DNA from: Actinomycetes bacterium
GTDB lineage: Bacteria; Actinomycetota; Actinomycetes; Actinomycetales; Actinomycetaceae
Reading direction: 5' to 3'
DNA: 12,929 nt
NCBI GenBank assembly: GCA_023420745.1
Contig: JAEZVQ010000084.1
Span: forward strand, 1-12,929
Shown here: positions 6,673 to 12,929 of the stretch, piece by piece
How positions within the stretch are numbered: position 1 is the first letter of the stretch
Layout: the number at the start of each line of letters is the position of its first letter
Translations under genes and position numbers: made by a program
Notes under the pieces: model-generated
The model's database searches: none
What the model was told of the DNA's origin: nothing
What the model saw: only the letters and a program-made list of their open reading frames with translations

Positions 6673-7647
6673 TCAGCCGACGAGCTGGGCGCAGATGGAG
6701 ATCAGCAGCGTCGTTGGCCAGATCGCCATTGCCGGCGGATCAATATGAGTGTCGCCCTTGGCATTGAAAGCTCGCTGCATCAGCTCAGCCATCCACGCTG
6801 AAATCAGACCGAAGACCATGCCGATAACCAGCGCCAGGATCCCGTTGTTCACGATCGGCATGAAGACCACGGCACCCATCCCACCCATGATGGTCATGTG
6901 GTGCGTGACCGGCTGAGTCGAGCCGAAGGCGAGCAGGATCACCGTCGCCGCGGAGATCGCGAAAGGCAAAGTCTTCGCATTCGCGGTGATGATGGCGGAG
7001 GTTTCCGCGCTCATCGTCGCGCCGACCTCGGCGATCTTCAGCGCAGCGCCCGCGCCGAACAGACCGGCGAGCAGACCGAGCGTCGTCACCTGCTTCGGAG
7101 TTTCTTGCCAAACCAACCAACGGTGGTTGTCATTGAGCTGCGATGTCCATGCGAAGACGGCTTTCTTGCCGAAAATCAGGCGAGCAACACAGCCGGAGGT
7201 GAACACCGTCAATGCCACCGTGGCGGTGGATGAGCCAAACCACGGGATGAGAGCAAAGAGGTTATTGACGACATAGCCACCAACACCGAAAATCGCACCG
7301 ACGAGGAGGACGTCAGGGCGACCGAGACCGGCAAGCCCACGGTTGAGATCCTTGCCCGCCCCGGTGTCGGGCATCAGCCCTCGGGTGACACCGGCATAGG
7401 CAGCGGCGGCAACACCGCCAGCAAAGCTAATGTGTGGGCCGAAAACCGGACCGAATGACAGGTAGGAGAAGCCGATGTCAGAACCGGTCGCGAACGCAAT
7501 ACCGAAGCTGACGAGGATGAGGATGCCGGTGAAGCCGAACGCGATATTTGCGCCGAGCGCGGCACCGAAGAAACCGCCGGCAGCAGCGGCGATCAGCCAG
7601 AACAGATCCATGTTCTGGAGGAAAGTCAAACTCGCATCTGGAATCAT
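6673..7647 (-). CDS. Uncharacterised polytopic membrane protein
   Basis: I do not recognise this 324-residue protein with certainty. It is strongly hydrophobic, with about eight likely membrane segments, and unusually rich in small-residue (Gly/Ala) helix-packing motifs. Distinct segments are FGPVFGPHISFAGGVAAAA (65-83), a GVGGYVVNNLFALIPWFG stretch (121-138), QPVTHHMTIMGGMGAV (245-260, paired His249/250) and THIDPPA near the C-terminus (300-306). Polar and histidine residues inside hydrophobic segments suggest a transport or channel-like role, but no function is claimed. The start has AAAGGTGG four bases upstream of the ATG. It lies upstream of the HAD phosphatase gene on the same strand, 164 bases away, and downstream of a structured leader. 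A role linked to the sugar island is possible, not shown. Confidence 0.8.
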   Translation of the reverse strand: MIPDASLTFLQNMDLFWLIAAAAGGFFGAALGANIAFGFTGILILVSFGIAFATGSDIGFSYLSFGPVFGPHISFAGGVAAAAYAGVTRGLMPDTGAGKDLNRGLAGLGRPDVLLVGAIFGVGGYVVNNLFALIPWFGSSTATVALTVFTSGCVARLIFGKKAVFAWTSQLNDNHRWLVWQETPKQVTTLGLLAGLFGAGAALKIAEVGATMSAETSAIITANAKTLPFAISAATVILLAFGSTQPVTHHMTIMGGMGAVVFMPIVNNGILALVIGMVFGLISAWMAELMQRAFNAKGDTHIDPPAMAIWPTTLLISICAQLVG

Positions 7648-7665
7648 CTATCCACCTTTGGAAGT

Positions 7666-7678
7666 GACGACAGTCGTC
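7666..7678 (-). promoter_or_regulatory. Perfect 13-bp dyad just upstream of the membrane-protein gene
   Basis: GACGAC-A-GTCGTC is a 6+1+6 perfect dyad ending about 10 bases from the Shine-Dalgarno. The spacer is too small for an RNA hairpin, so if it functions it is more likely a DNA-binding site. It is unproven and short enough to arise by chance. Confidence 0.3.
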
Positions 7679-7704
7679 CTCGACTATCTAGTTGTACTGA
7701 CAGA

Positions 7705-7789
7705 ACCTCGCCGATGCGAGGTAATGGCGTGAGCGACCAGTAACGGAACTGCTCCGCAAGTCCCCGTTACCCAGCAGTGACTCACGCCA
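7705..7789 (-). ncRNA. Candidate structured leader RNA (riboswitch-like) before the membrane-protein gene
   Basis: Three nested or adjacent helices can be drawn. P1 is TGGCGTGAG (7725-7733) with CTCACGCCA (7781-7789). P2 inside it is GTAACGG (7740-7746) with CCGTTAC (7764-7770). P3 is a perfect 7-bp hairpin with a 4-base loop at 7705-7722. In addition ACTGCT (7748-7753, in the P2 loop) is complementary to AGCAGT (7773-7778, between P2 and P1). This pairing would form a pseudoknot with P2 or an alternative conformation excluding it. The element starts after the histidine-phosphatase gene and ends about 58 bases before the next start codon on the same strand. It matches no riboswitch class I can recall. 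Confidence 0.4.
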
Positions 7790-7876
7790 CCATTGTCGCA
7801 GGTTGGCTGGGATTTCTCGCGTCGTGGAGATATCAGAACAAAGGTGCGATGCCGTGATGCTCGAGTGGGAATATTC

Positions 7877-8563
7877 CTACGCCGAATACGTATTGTCAGT
7901 ACCGGCGAGTGTCGCCTGCGAGTCGCCGGGCACCATGTCCCGAGCACTGGTAACGAGAGTCGCGGCTGGCTCCCAGTAGGTCACCGCCTTCAAGGTGGCG
8001 TCGTCAAAGGTGAGCGACGTGAGAGAAGCGAGTGCGCATTCGCGCATCCTCGGGTCGTGGGCGAGGGGGCGGCGCTCAACGAAACTACGCAACGTCCAGA
8101 TGGGCAGCTGGTGTGACACCATCAGCACCTCGCCACCGCGGTGATCGCGCAGCGCATCGGAAACCGCAGCACTCATCCGTGACACGAGATCGCGATAGGG
8201 CTCTGACCATGAGGGACGGAACGGATTGACGTATCGCCGCCAGTATTTCGGGTGGGCGAGAATCCAACGGTTGCGGTTGATCGCCACGCCTTCAAAAGAA
8301 TTCCACGCTTCGATGAGGCGAGGATCGGATTCGATGGGCACCTCGAATGCGCGCGCAGTCGGCGCGGCAGTCATCTGAGCGCGCAGCAACGGCGAAGCGA
8401 TCACCGCCTCGATCGGGTGATCGCCGCGGACAAGCGTGTCGGCCACCTGCTCAGCCATCGACTGCCCGAGTGGGGTAAGTCGAAACCCCGGGCGGCGCCC
8501 GTAGAGCACAGCATCAGGATTATCGACTTCACCGTGTCGCATGAGGTGAATGACAGTGCGCAC
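7877..8563 (-). CDS. Histidine phosphatase family protein (phosphoglycerate mutase-like)
   Basis: The 228-residue protein has the branch-1 histidine phosphatase signature LMRHGE (7-12, catalytic His10, Arg9), a second arginine in SPLLRAQ (Arg61), a likely acid Glu85 in EAWNSFEG, and the second catalytic histidine in MVSHQ (His151). Segments YGRRPGFRLTPLG and NPFRPSWSEPY are typical of an actinobacterial subgroup; in Mycobacterium a similar protein lies beside cytochrome c maturation genes, which are not seen here. I chose GTG 8563 because GGAAAGG precedes it; the longer in-frame GTG at 8584 would put that Shine-Dalgarno inside the gene. The substrate is unknown, and family members range from sugar-phosphate to nucleotide phosphatases. 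It is separated from the bS22 gene by a strong terminator, so it probably has its own promoter. Confidence 0.85.
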   Translation of the reverse strand: MRTVIHLMRHGEVDNPDAVLYGRRPGFRLTPLGQSMAEQVADTLVRGDHPIEAVIASPLLRAQMTAAPTARAFEVPIESDPRLIEAWNSFEGVAINRNRWILAHPKYWRRYVNPFRPSWSEPYRDLVSRMSAAVSDALRDHRGGEVLMVSHQLPIWTLRSFVERRPLAHDPRMRECALASLTSLTFDDATLKAVTYWEPAATLVTSARDMVPGDSQATLAGTDNTYSA

Positions 8564-8619
8564 GATTCCACACCTTTCCCACACAGAAAGTGAGGAGAAT
8601 ATCCACGTGAGGGGAATAG

Positions 8620-8648
8620 AGAAAAGACCCCGTCTCCGGGGCTTTTCT
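8620..8648 (-). terminator. Rho-independent terminator after the bS22 gene
   Basis: On the minus strand AGAAAAG-CCCCG, a GAGA (GNRA) tetraloop, CGGGG, one bulged T and CTTTTCT form a 12-bp stem starting 8 bases after the bS22 stop codon and ending in a T-rich run. The A-rich and T-rich ends are symmetrical, so it could also act on the plus strand. Confidence 0.85.
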
Positions 8649-8655
8649 GAGTCTA

Positions 8656-8754
8656 CTACTTCTTGTTGCGACGCTGATGGCGCGTCTTACGAAGCAGCTT
8701 GCGGTGCTTCTTCTTCGCCATCCGCTTGCGGCGCTTCTTAATCACGGAGCCCAT
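8656..8754 (-). CDS. Small ribosomal subunit protein bS22 (AURKAIP1/COX24-domain protein)
   Basis: A 32-codon gene encodes MGSVIKKRRKRMAKKKHR followed by KLLRKTRHQRRNKK. More than half the residues are Lys or Arg, and the KKRRKRMxKKKHRKLLRKTRxxRR core is that of the AURKAIP1/COX24 domain. In mycobacteria the equivalent protein (Rv0500B) is bS22, which binds 16S rRNA in the small subunit. GGAGG lies at good spacing before the ATG, and a strong terminator follows the stop. The HTH gene lies 124 bases upstream on the same strand, as with Rv0500A and Rv0500B. At this size it falls below common gene-calling cut-offs and is easily missed. Identification rests on the near-invariant sequence and the context, so confidence is high. 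Confidence 0.93.
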   Translation of the reverse strand: MGSVIKKRRKRMAKKKHRKLLRKTRHQRRNKK

Positions 8755-8791
8755 ACGGCCCTCCTCGTCTTCACCCGTTGGTTATGTAAGC

Positions 8792-8805
8792 GCGGGACAT
8801 CCCGC
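8792..8805 (-). promoter_or_regulatory. Perfect 14-bp dyad upstream of the bS22 gene
   Basis: GCGGGA-CA-TCCCGC lies between the HTH gene and the bS22 gene, 38 bases before the ATG. A weak -10-like TACATA follows on the minus strand, so the dyad would fall in a promoter spacer. It could be an operator or a chance palindrome. Confidence 0.3.
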
Positions 8806-8878
8806 ACCCGTCACTGTTTACTCGAACATGTCCGGCACGTCAGCGACACGCACTCACCGTTCGACGTCGCCTAGCATT

Positions 8879-9097
8879 TTATCGCCCCGTCGTCCCAGTT
8901 TCATCTTCCATCCACTGCGACAGCCCGGCGTCGATCATCTGGTTCACCGCCGCCTGCGGCACCCGAAAGGATTTCCCCACTCGCATCGCGGGAAGTTCAC
9001 CACTGTGAATCATCCGATACACCGTCATTTTCGACACGCGCATCAGCTGCGCAACCTCAGCCACCGTGACGAACTGTGGTCTGGATTCCACTGCCAT
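8879..9097 (-). CDS. Small excisionase-like HTH DNA-binding protein
   Basis: The 72-residue protein carries a MerR/excisionase-type winged helix: FVTVAEVAQLMRVSKMTVYRM (about 9-29) is the helix-turn-helix, and GELPAMRVGKSFRVPQAAV (33-51) is the wing typical of the HTH_17 family. Despite the excisionase label this is a conserved chromosomal gene of actinobacteria, normally next to the bS22 gene (Rv0500A in M. tuberculosis). The role is not established; it is presumed to bind DNA. ATG 9097 is chosen over an upstream GTG (9175), because the longer form would add 26 residues without domain character. A GGAG lies about 9 bases before the ATG. It is probably co-transcribed with, or regulates, the bS22 gene. 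Confidence 0.85.
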   Translation of the reverse strand: MAVESRPQFVTVAEVAQLMRVSKMTVYRMIHSGELPAMRVGKSFRVPQAAVNQMIDAGLSQWMEDETGTTGR

Positions 9098-9425
9098 GTT
9101 GTACACGCTCCGCTTCCCCGCCGTTATCCCACACACGCGCGACAACACTGGGATGACCCTATTGCTGACATCCACACGAAAGCCACCGTGACTTCACGTG
9201 TACACAATCAGCACCAATACTGTTGACGTCAGTCATCTTACGTCATCTCACCACCTCATTTGTCACATTCACCACGTCACCCACTCGTGTCACATCTCAC
9301 GTCGGTCACGCATCTTCCTCTTGTGACCTCGCAGCGCTACGGTAATACCTGATTGACCGATCGTCGCGAGCGCGGATTGAGGCGATCCCCGGTATCCGCT
9401 AGGACAAGTGAAAGGAGGTGCGTCC
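9098..9425. other. Divergent intergenic region with a dense GTCA/TCAC tract
   Basis: No gene is visible in these 328 bases. From 9228 to 9309 the plus strand is G-poor and carries GTCA seven times (9228, 9232, 9242, 9262, 9276, 9289, 9305), and TCAC is about as frequent. Four copies are GTCAC, spaced 14, 13 and 16 bp apart. Palindromes GTGTACAC (9198-9205) and TGACGTCA (9224-9231) lie nearby. The tract sits between the HTH gene and the potassium-uptake gene, upstream of the latter's likely promoter, so it may hold regulator sites. A small hairpin (GCGGAT 9372-9377 with ATCCGC 9394-9399) lies in the expected potassium-gene leader. Confidence 0.6.
9321..9348 (+). promoter_or_regulatory. Likely promoter of the potassium-uptake genes
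   Basis: TTGTGA (9321-9326) and TAATAC (9343-9348) are 16 bases apart and resemble -35 and -10 boxes. The start would fall near 9355, giving a leader of about 70 nt, too short for a full ydaO-class c-di-AMP riboswitch. Confidence 0.5.
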
Positions 9426-10907
9426 ATGCCCTCGTGGCTTCGCATGCCATCTCAGGCTCGCTTCCGCCCGGCATCTGCACCCCCGTCACGTCACCGCGAT
9501 GCCTCGGTTCACGTGCCGGGCGCACTTCTCCCCTACGGAGCAGCCCCCAATGTCGGGAACCGGGTGCGCGCGCGCCTCAGTTTCATGGCACGCCACTATC
9601 CCGCACGGATGGCGTTACTCATCTTCGCCCTGATCATCGCAACCATCACGACGATGCTAGAGATGCCTTTCGCCACCACTTCCGGGCACCGCGCACCCTT
9701 CGTTGATGCGCTATTTACCGCAACCTCAGCAGTGTGCGTCACCGGCTTATCCACCGTCGATACCACAACCTACTGGTCAGTTTTCGGGCAGGCTGCGATC
9801 GCTCTGGGGATCTCAATCGGCGGACTTGGCGTGATGACGATCGCCTCGATGCTGGGGCTAGCCGTCACCCGACACATCGGGCTCACGCAGCGGATGCTCG
9901 CCGCATCAGAAACGAAATCGTCAGGGCTCGGTCAGGTTGGATCGCTACTCAAAGCAGTCGCCATCACCGTTTTTATTGCCGACTTCGTTCTCTTTTCCGC
10001 ACTGTTGCCACACTACCTGCGATTCGACTTCTCCTTTTTCGAAGCCTGCTGGTACGCGCTATTCATGGCGATTTCGATCTTCAACAATGCCGGTTTTCTC
10101 GTGCTACCCGAGGGTGTAGGTCCAGATCTCAGCGACTCGTCATATCTCATACCGATCGCCTGTGGCACATTCTTCGGTGCCATCGGGTTCCCCGTCATTA
10201 TGGACCTCACCCGCAACTGGAAAACGCCGCGTCGCCTCACTTTCCACACCAAACTCTCAATCACTACCCACATCACGCTACTCGCGATCGGAGCACTGCT
10301 GATCGGCGCATTGGAGTGGTCAAACCCCGACACTCTGGGTTCGCTCACCACCGGCGACCGTATCGCCAACTCACTGCTGAGTGGGGCGAACGTACGTTCC
10401 TCGGGGATTTCTATCGTCAACGTCGGCAATATGTCCGAAGCAACGTGGCTCATCCAAGACATCCTGATGTTTATCGGCGGCGGCTCAGCATCGACGGCCG
10501 GTGGAATTAAAGTGACCACAATCGCGGTACTCACCCTCGCAGTGCTCGCTGAAGCGCGCGGCGACCGTGACGTTGAGGCATTCGGGCGTCGCATCCCCTC
10601 GTCTGCGGTTCGGCTCGCTATCTCCGTCACCATGCTCGGAGCGTTCCTCGTTGCCGTTGCCGTGCTGATCCTGCTCATCATCACGCCGTATTCACTTGAC
10701 CGGGTACTCTTCGAAGCAATCTCCGCATTTGGTACCTGCGGTCTGTCTACCGGGATTACTGCCGACCTTCCAGCGTCAGGCAAACTCGTCCTCACCGCGC
10801 TCATGTATTTCGGCCGCACCGGGACGATGACTGCGGCCGCCGCATTGACGTTGCGTGAACGTCGCCGCGTCATTCGCATGGCGGAGGAACAGCCACTCAT
10901 CGGCTAA
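9426..10907 (+). CDS. ktrB: KtrB/TrkH-family potassium channel subunit
   Basis: The 493-residue membrane protein has the four pore repeats of the SKT (TrkH/KtrB/HKT) family. Filter segments are VCVTGLST (about 103-110), FNNAGF (219-224), NVRSSGI (322-328) and FGTCGLS (435-441), each with the key glycine (107, 223, 327, 439). The gating loop IGGGSASTAGGIK (350-362) matches the flexible intramembrane loop of KtrB. It forms the potassium-conducting path gated by a cytoplasmic RCK ring. ATG 9426 has a near-perfect AAAGGAGGT before it; a GTG at 9408 would place this site inside the gene. The N-terminal 50 residues are polar and unusually long before the first helix. The RCK partner gene follows after about 105 bases on the same strand. 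Confidence 0.92.
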   Translation: MPSWLRMPSQARFRPASAPPSRHRDASVHVPGALLPYGAAPNVGNRVRARLSFMARHYPARMALLIFALIIATITTMLEMPFATTSGHRAPFVDALFTATSAVCVTGLSTVDTTTYWSVFGQAAIALGISIGGLGVMTIASMLGLAVTRHIGLTQRMLAASETKSSGLGQVGSLLKAVAITVFIADFVLFSALLPHYLRFDFSFFEACWYALFMAISIFNNAGFLVLPEGVGPDLSDSSYLIPIACGTFFGAIGFPVIMDLTRNWKTPRRLTFHTKLSITTHITLLAIGALLIGALEWSNPDTLGSLTTGDRIANSLLSGANVRSSGISIVNVGNMSEATWLIQDILMFIGGGSASTAGGIKVTTIAVLTLAVLAEARGDRDVEAFGRRIPSSAVRLAISVTMLGAFLVAVAVLILLIITPYSLDRVLFEAISAFGTCGLSTGITADLPASGKLVLTALMYFGRTGTMTAAAALTLRERRRVIRMAEEQPLIG

Positions 10908-11012
10908 ACTTCATCAACCTCATGGCAGTCGATGTGCCACACCGGTGGTGACGGTGCCACACTAGGAATTACGCGCCCCACCCGCGGGCGCCACTATGGG
11001 AGAGGATCAGGC

Positions 11013-11684
11013 GTGGCAGAGTCAGATTGGCAACAGTCGTCGGGCACACTCGTCATCGGCTTAGGACGTTTCGGATCGGCGGTCGCTTCAACACTCGAAC
11101 GTCTCGGACGCGAAATCCTTGGCGTTGAAAAAGATCCCACGAAGGTACAGCAGTTTGCCGGGCGTATTCCACTCGTCGAAGCCGATGCAGCAAGCCTTGA
11201 AGCCCTCGAACAACTCGGCGCCCGCGACTTTTCTTCCGCTGTCGTTGGAGTTGGATCTTCTCTTGAAGCCTCGGTTCTCATTACCGCCAATCTCGTCGAC
11301 ATGGAAATGCCCTCAATCTGGGCGAAGGCGACGTCACGCGAACACGGTCGCATCCTGCGACGTATCGGCGCCCACCACGTTGTCTACCCGGAGTTTGATG
11401 CTGGACAACGCACCGCGCACCTCGTATCCGGTCGCATGCTCGACTACATCGAGATGGACAAGCAGGGATTCGCCATCATGAAGATGCGGCCACCGCAGGA
11501 AGTCCAGGGATTCACCCTCACCGAGTCGGATATCCGCGCGAAGTACGGTGTCAACGTCCTCGGCATTATGCGTCCCGGTCACGGCTTCGAATACGCCGGG
11601 CCAGACACCCGGATCAACAAAGAAGACATCATCATCGTCTCCGGCGACGGAACCCTCCTTGAACATTTCGCTAATCGACCGTAA
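11013..11684 (+). CDS. ktrA: KtrA/TrkA-family RCK regulatory subunit of potassium uptake
   Basis: The 223-residue cytosolic protein has an RCK_N Rossmann domain with VIGLGRFGSAVA (14-25, GxGxxG at 16-21) and an acidic residue at the end of the second strand (Glu39 in GVEKD) that binds the nucleotide ribose. An RCK_C domain fills about 130-223. Octameric rings of such proteins sense ATP/ADP or NAD(H), and in many Gram-positives c-di-AMP, and open or close the KtrB pore. The GTG at 11013 follows GAGAGGAT and gives the family's usual length (about 220). The in-frame ATG at 10932 lacks a Shine-Dalgarno and would add 27 low-complexity residues, so it is rejected. With the preceding ktrB-like gene this makes a complete two-component potassium uptake system. 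Confidence 0.92.
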   Translation: MAESDWQQSSGTLVIGLGRFGSAVASTLERLGREILGVEKDPTKVQQFAGRIPLVEADAASLEALEQLGARDFSSAVVGVGSSLEASVLITANLVDMEMPSIWAKATSREHGRILRRIGAHHVVYPEFDAGQRTAHLVSGRMLDYIEMDKQGFAIMKMRPPQEVQGFTLTESDIRAKYGVNVLGIMRPGHGFEYAGPDTRINKEDIIIVSGDGTLLEHFANRP

Positions 11685-11740
11685 TACGAAGCCCACCGCG
11701 AACACGTGGCAATCAACAGATCAAAGGGTGTGCATTGACG

Positions 11741-12929
11741 ATGGCGAAGGCAAAAACCGAGTACCGCTGTAGCGAATGCGGGTGGTCTGCGCCAAAGTGG
11801 GCAGGGCAGTGTCGCCAGTGTGGCGCGTGGGGCACGCTCGTCGAATTCAGCGCTCCACCGGCGTCTACCGGGCAGATGTCGATTGCCCCCACCTCGTCAG
11901 CAACTCCGATTAGTGCCGTCAGCGCCGAGGTAGCGCGCGCCCGTTCCACCGGCGTCGGTGAACTCGACCGGGTACTCGGCGGCGGGATAGTCCCCGGCGC
12001 GGTTGTTCTACTCGCAGGCGAACCCGGAGTGGGGAAATCGACACTACTGCTCACCGTCGCCGCAGAGGCGGGAGCACACGCGGTCAACGCACCGGCTTCA
12101 CACCCGGTGAGCGCACCGGTGCTCTACATCTCCGGGGAGGAATCCGCCTCGCAGATTCGACTTCGCGCCGAACGTATCGACGCCTTGTCCGACGGGCTAT
12201 TCCTCGCCGCCGAAACGAACCTCGAAACCATCATCGGGCACATTGAGGCTCACGACCCTTCCCTCCTCATCGTCGATTCAGTGCAGACCGTGTACTCCTC
12301 CGGGGTTGACGGTGCTGCCGGTGGCGTCACGCAGGTGCGCGCGGTAGCGTCGCGGCTCATCAACGTCGCGAAAGCGCGGAATATGCCCGTCATCCTCGTC
12401 GGTCACGTAACGAAAGACGGCACGATCGCCGGTCCTCGCCTCCTCGAGCACCTCGTTGACGTCGTCTGCCAGTTCGAAGGCGAACGCCATGCGCGGCTAC
12501 GCCTGCTGCGCGCGGTCAAAAACCGCTACGGCCCCACCGACGAGGTCGGCTGCTTCGACCTCAACGATCACGGGATTGTCGGGCTTGCCGACCCTTCGGG
12601 ACTGTTCTTGTCACAGTCGTCGACATCAACTCCAGGAACGTGCATTACCGTCACCCTTGAGGGACGACGACCGATGCCAACCGAGATCCAAAGCCTCGTC
12701 GCCCCCACCGAAGCAAAATCGCCACGACGCACCACCTCCGGAGTTGATTCATCGCGCGTAGCAATGATCGTCGCCGTCCTCCACGCGCGAGCCGGTGTCG
12801 ACATCACCTCGCACGACGTCTACGTAGCCACGGTGGGCGGGGCGAAAACCTCCGAACCTGCCGCCGACCTCGCCATGGCACTCGCGCTCGTATCCACCGC
12901 GACAAATCGGGCGATCCCGCGCGACCTCG
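11741..12929 (+). CDS. radA: DNA repair protein RadA, 3' partial
   Basis: The open frame runs off the right edge; 396 of about 460 residues are visible. It starts with the RadA zinc finger (Cys10, Cys13, Cys24, Cys27). A RecA-like ATPase core follows, with Walker A GEPGVGKST (93-101), SGEES (131-135), Walker B SLLIVDS and the RadA-specific KNRYG motif (260-264). The start of the Lon-like C-terminal domain is visible. RadA processes branched recombination intermediates as a DnaB-like helicase. About ten extra residues (near 115-126) lie between Walker A and SGEES compared with the E. coli protein as I recall it. ATG 11741 has AAAGGG 12 bases upstream; an in-frame TTG at 11735 has better spacing and could be the real start. 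It follows the ktrA-like gene after 56 bases. Confidence 0.95.
   Translation, partial: MAKAKTEYRCSECGWSAPKWAGQCRQCGAWGTLVEFSAPPASTGQMSIAPTSSATPISAVSAEVARARSTGVGELDRVLGGGIVPGAVVLLAGEPGVGKSTLLLTVAAEAGAHAVNAPASHPVSAPVLYISGEESASQIRLRAERIDALSDGLFLAAETNLETIIGHIEAHDPSLLIVDSVQTVYSSGVDGAAGGVTQVRAVASRLINVAKARNMPVILVGHVTKDGTIAGPRLLEHLVDVVCQFEGERHARLRLLRAVKNRYGPTDEVGCFDLNDHGIVGLADPSGLFLSQSSTSTPGTCITVTLEGRRPMPTEIQSLVAPTEAKSPRRTTSGVDSSRVAMIVAVLHARAGVDITSHDVYVATVGGAKTSEPAADLAMALALVSTATNRAIPRDL

Noticed and set aside
8879..9097. HTH gene as a phage or plasmid excisionase marking a mobile element
   Set aside because: There is no integrase, attachment site or phage gene nearby, and its pairing with the bS22 gene is a conserved chromosomal arrangement in actinobacteria.
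9355..9425. Possible c-di-AMP (ydaO-class) riboswitch before the potassium channel gene
   Set aside because: The expected leader is only about 70 nt and lacks the conserved core; only one 6-bp hairpin is visible.
10388..10399. Palindrome GAACGTACGTTC resembling a LacI-type operator
   Set aside because: It lies inside the ktrB-like coding sequence, lacks the central spacing of the operator at 5526-5541 and is probably chance.
10013..10900. A 295-codon open frame on the minus strand
   Set aside because: It lies wholly antisense to the ktrB-like gene, has no domain character and is a composition shadow common in GC-rich DNA.
1..12929. CRISPR arrays, tRNA or rRNA genes, insertion sequences
   Set aside because: No regularly spaced repeats, no cloverleaf sequence and no transposase-like frames were found on either strand by eye.

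Overview
The window looks like chromosomal DNA from a moderately GC-rich actinobacterium (Actinomycetota). The clearest clues are a 32-codon gene for the basic ribosomal protein bS22 sitting beside a small excisionase-like HTH gene, a pairing conserved in actinobacteria, together with strong Shine-Dalgarno sites, GTG starts and GC-biased third codon positions. I cannot name the genus. No phage, transposase, CRISPR or tRNA signal was found.

Layout. (1) 2-1334, plus strand: the 3' end of a DmsC-type membrane anchor of a molybdoenzyme (DMSO/TMAO reductase class) and its TorD-family chaperone, so the cell probably respires anaerobically; the catalytic subunits would lie left of the window. (2) 1335-1529: a convergent intergenic region with an unusual 22-bp inverted repeat. 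(3) 5462-1530, minus strand: a complete multiple-monosaccharide ABC importer (ChvE-type lipoprotein, double-domain ATPase, permease). Its promoter overlaps a perfect 16-bp LacI-type operator. (4) 7647-5645, minus strand: an unrecognised polytopic membrane protein and a HAD-IIA (NagD/AraL-like) phosphatase. Both are preceded by leaders with strong inverted repeats; the one before the membrane gene (7705-7789) is riboswitch-like and is the best candidate for something undescribed. (5) 9097-7877, minus strand: HTH protein, bS22, a textbook terminator and a histidine phosphatase. (6) 9098-9425: a divergent intergenic region with a dense GTCA/TCAC tract and a likely promoter for potassium uptake. 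(7) 9426-11684, plus strand: a Ktr/Trk potassium channel pair. (8) 11741-end, plus strand: radA, cut by the window edge.

How the parts fit. The ABC importer, the HAD phosphatase and perhaps the membrane protein look like a carbohydrate uptake and metabolism island set between housekeeping genes. The operator implies control by a LacI-family repressor that is not encoded here. KtrB/KtrA form one potassium uptake system. RadA is probably an unrelated housekeeping neighbour. The coding calls are mostly secure at family level. Sugar specificity, the role of the membrane protein, and all RNA and regulatory calls are inferences from sequence alone.
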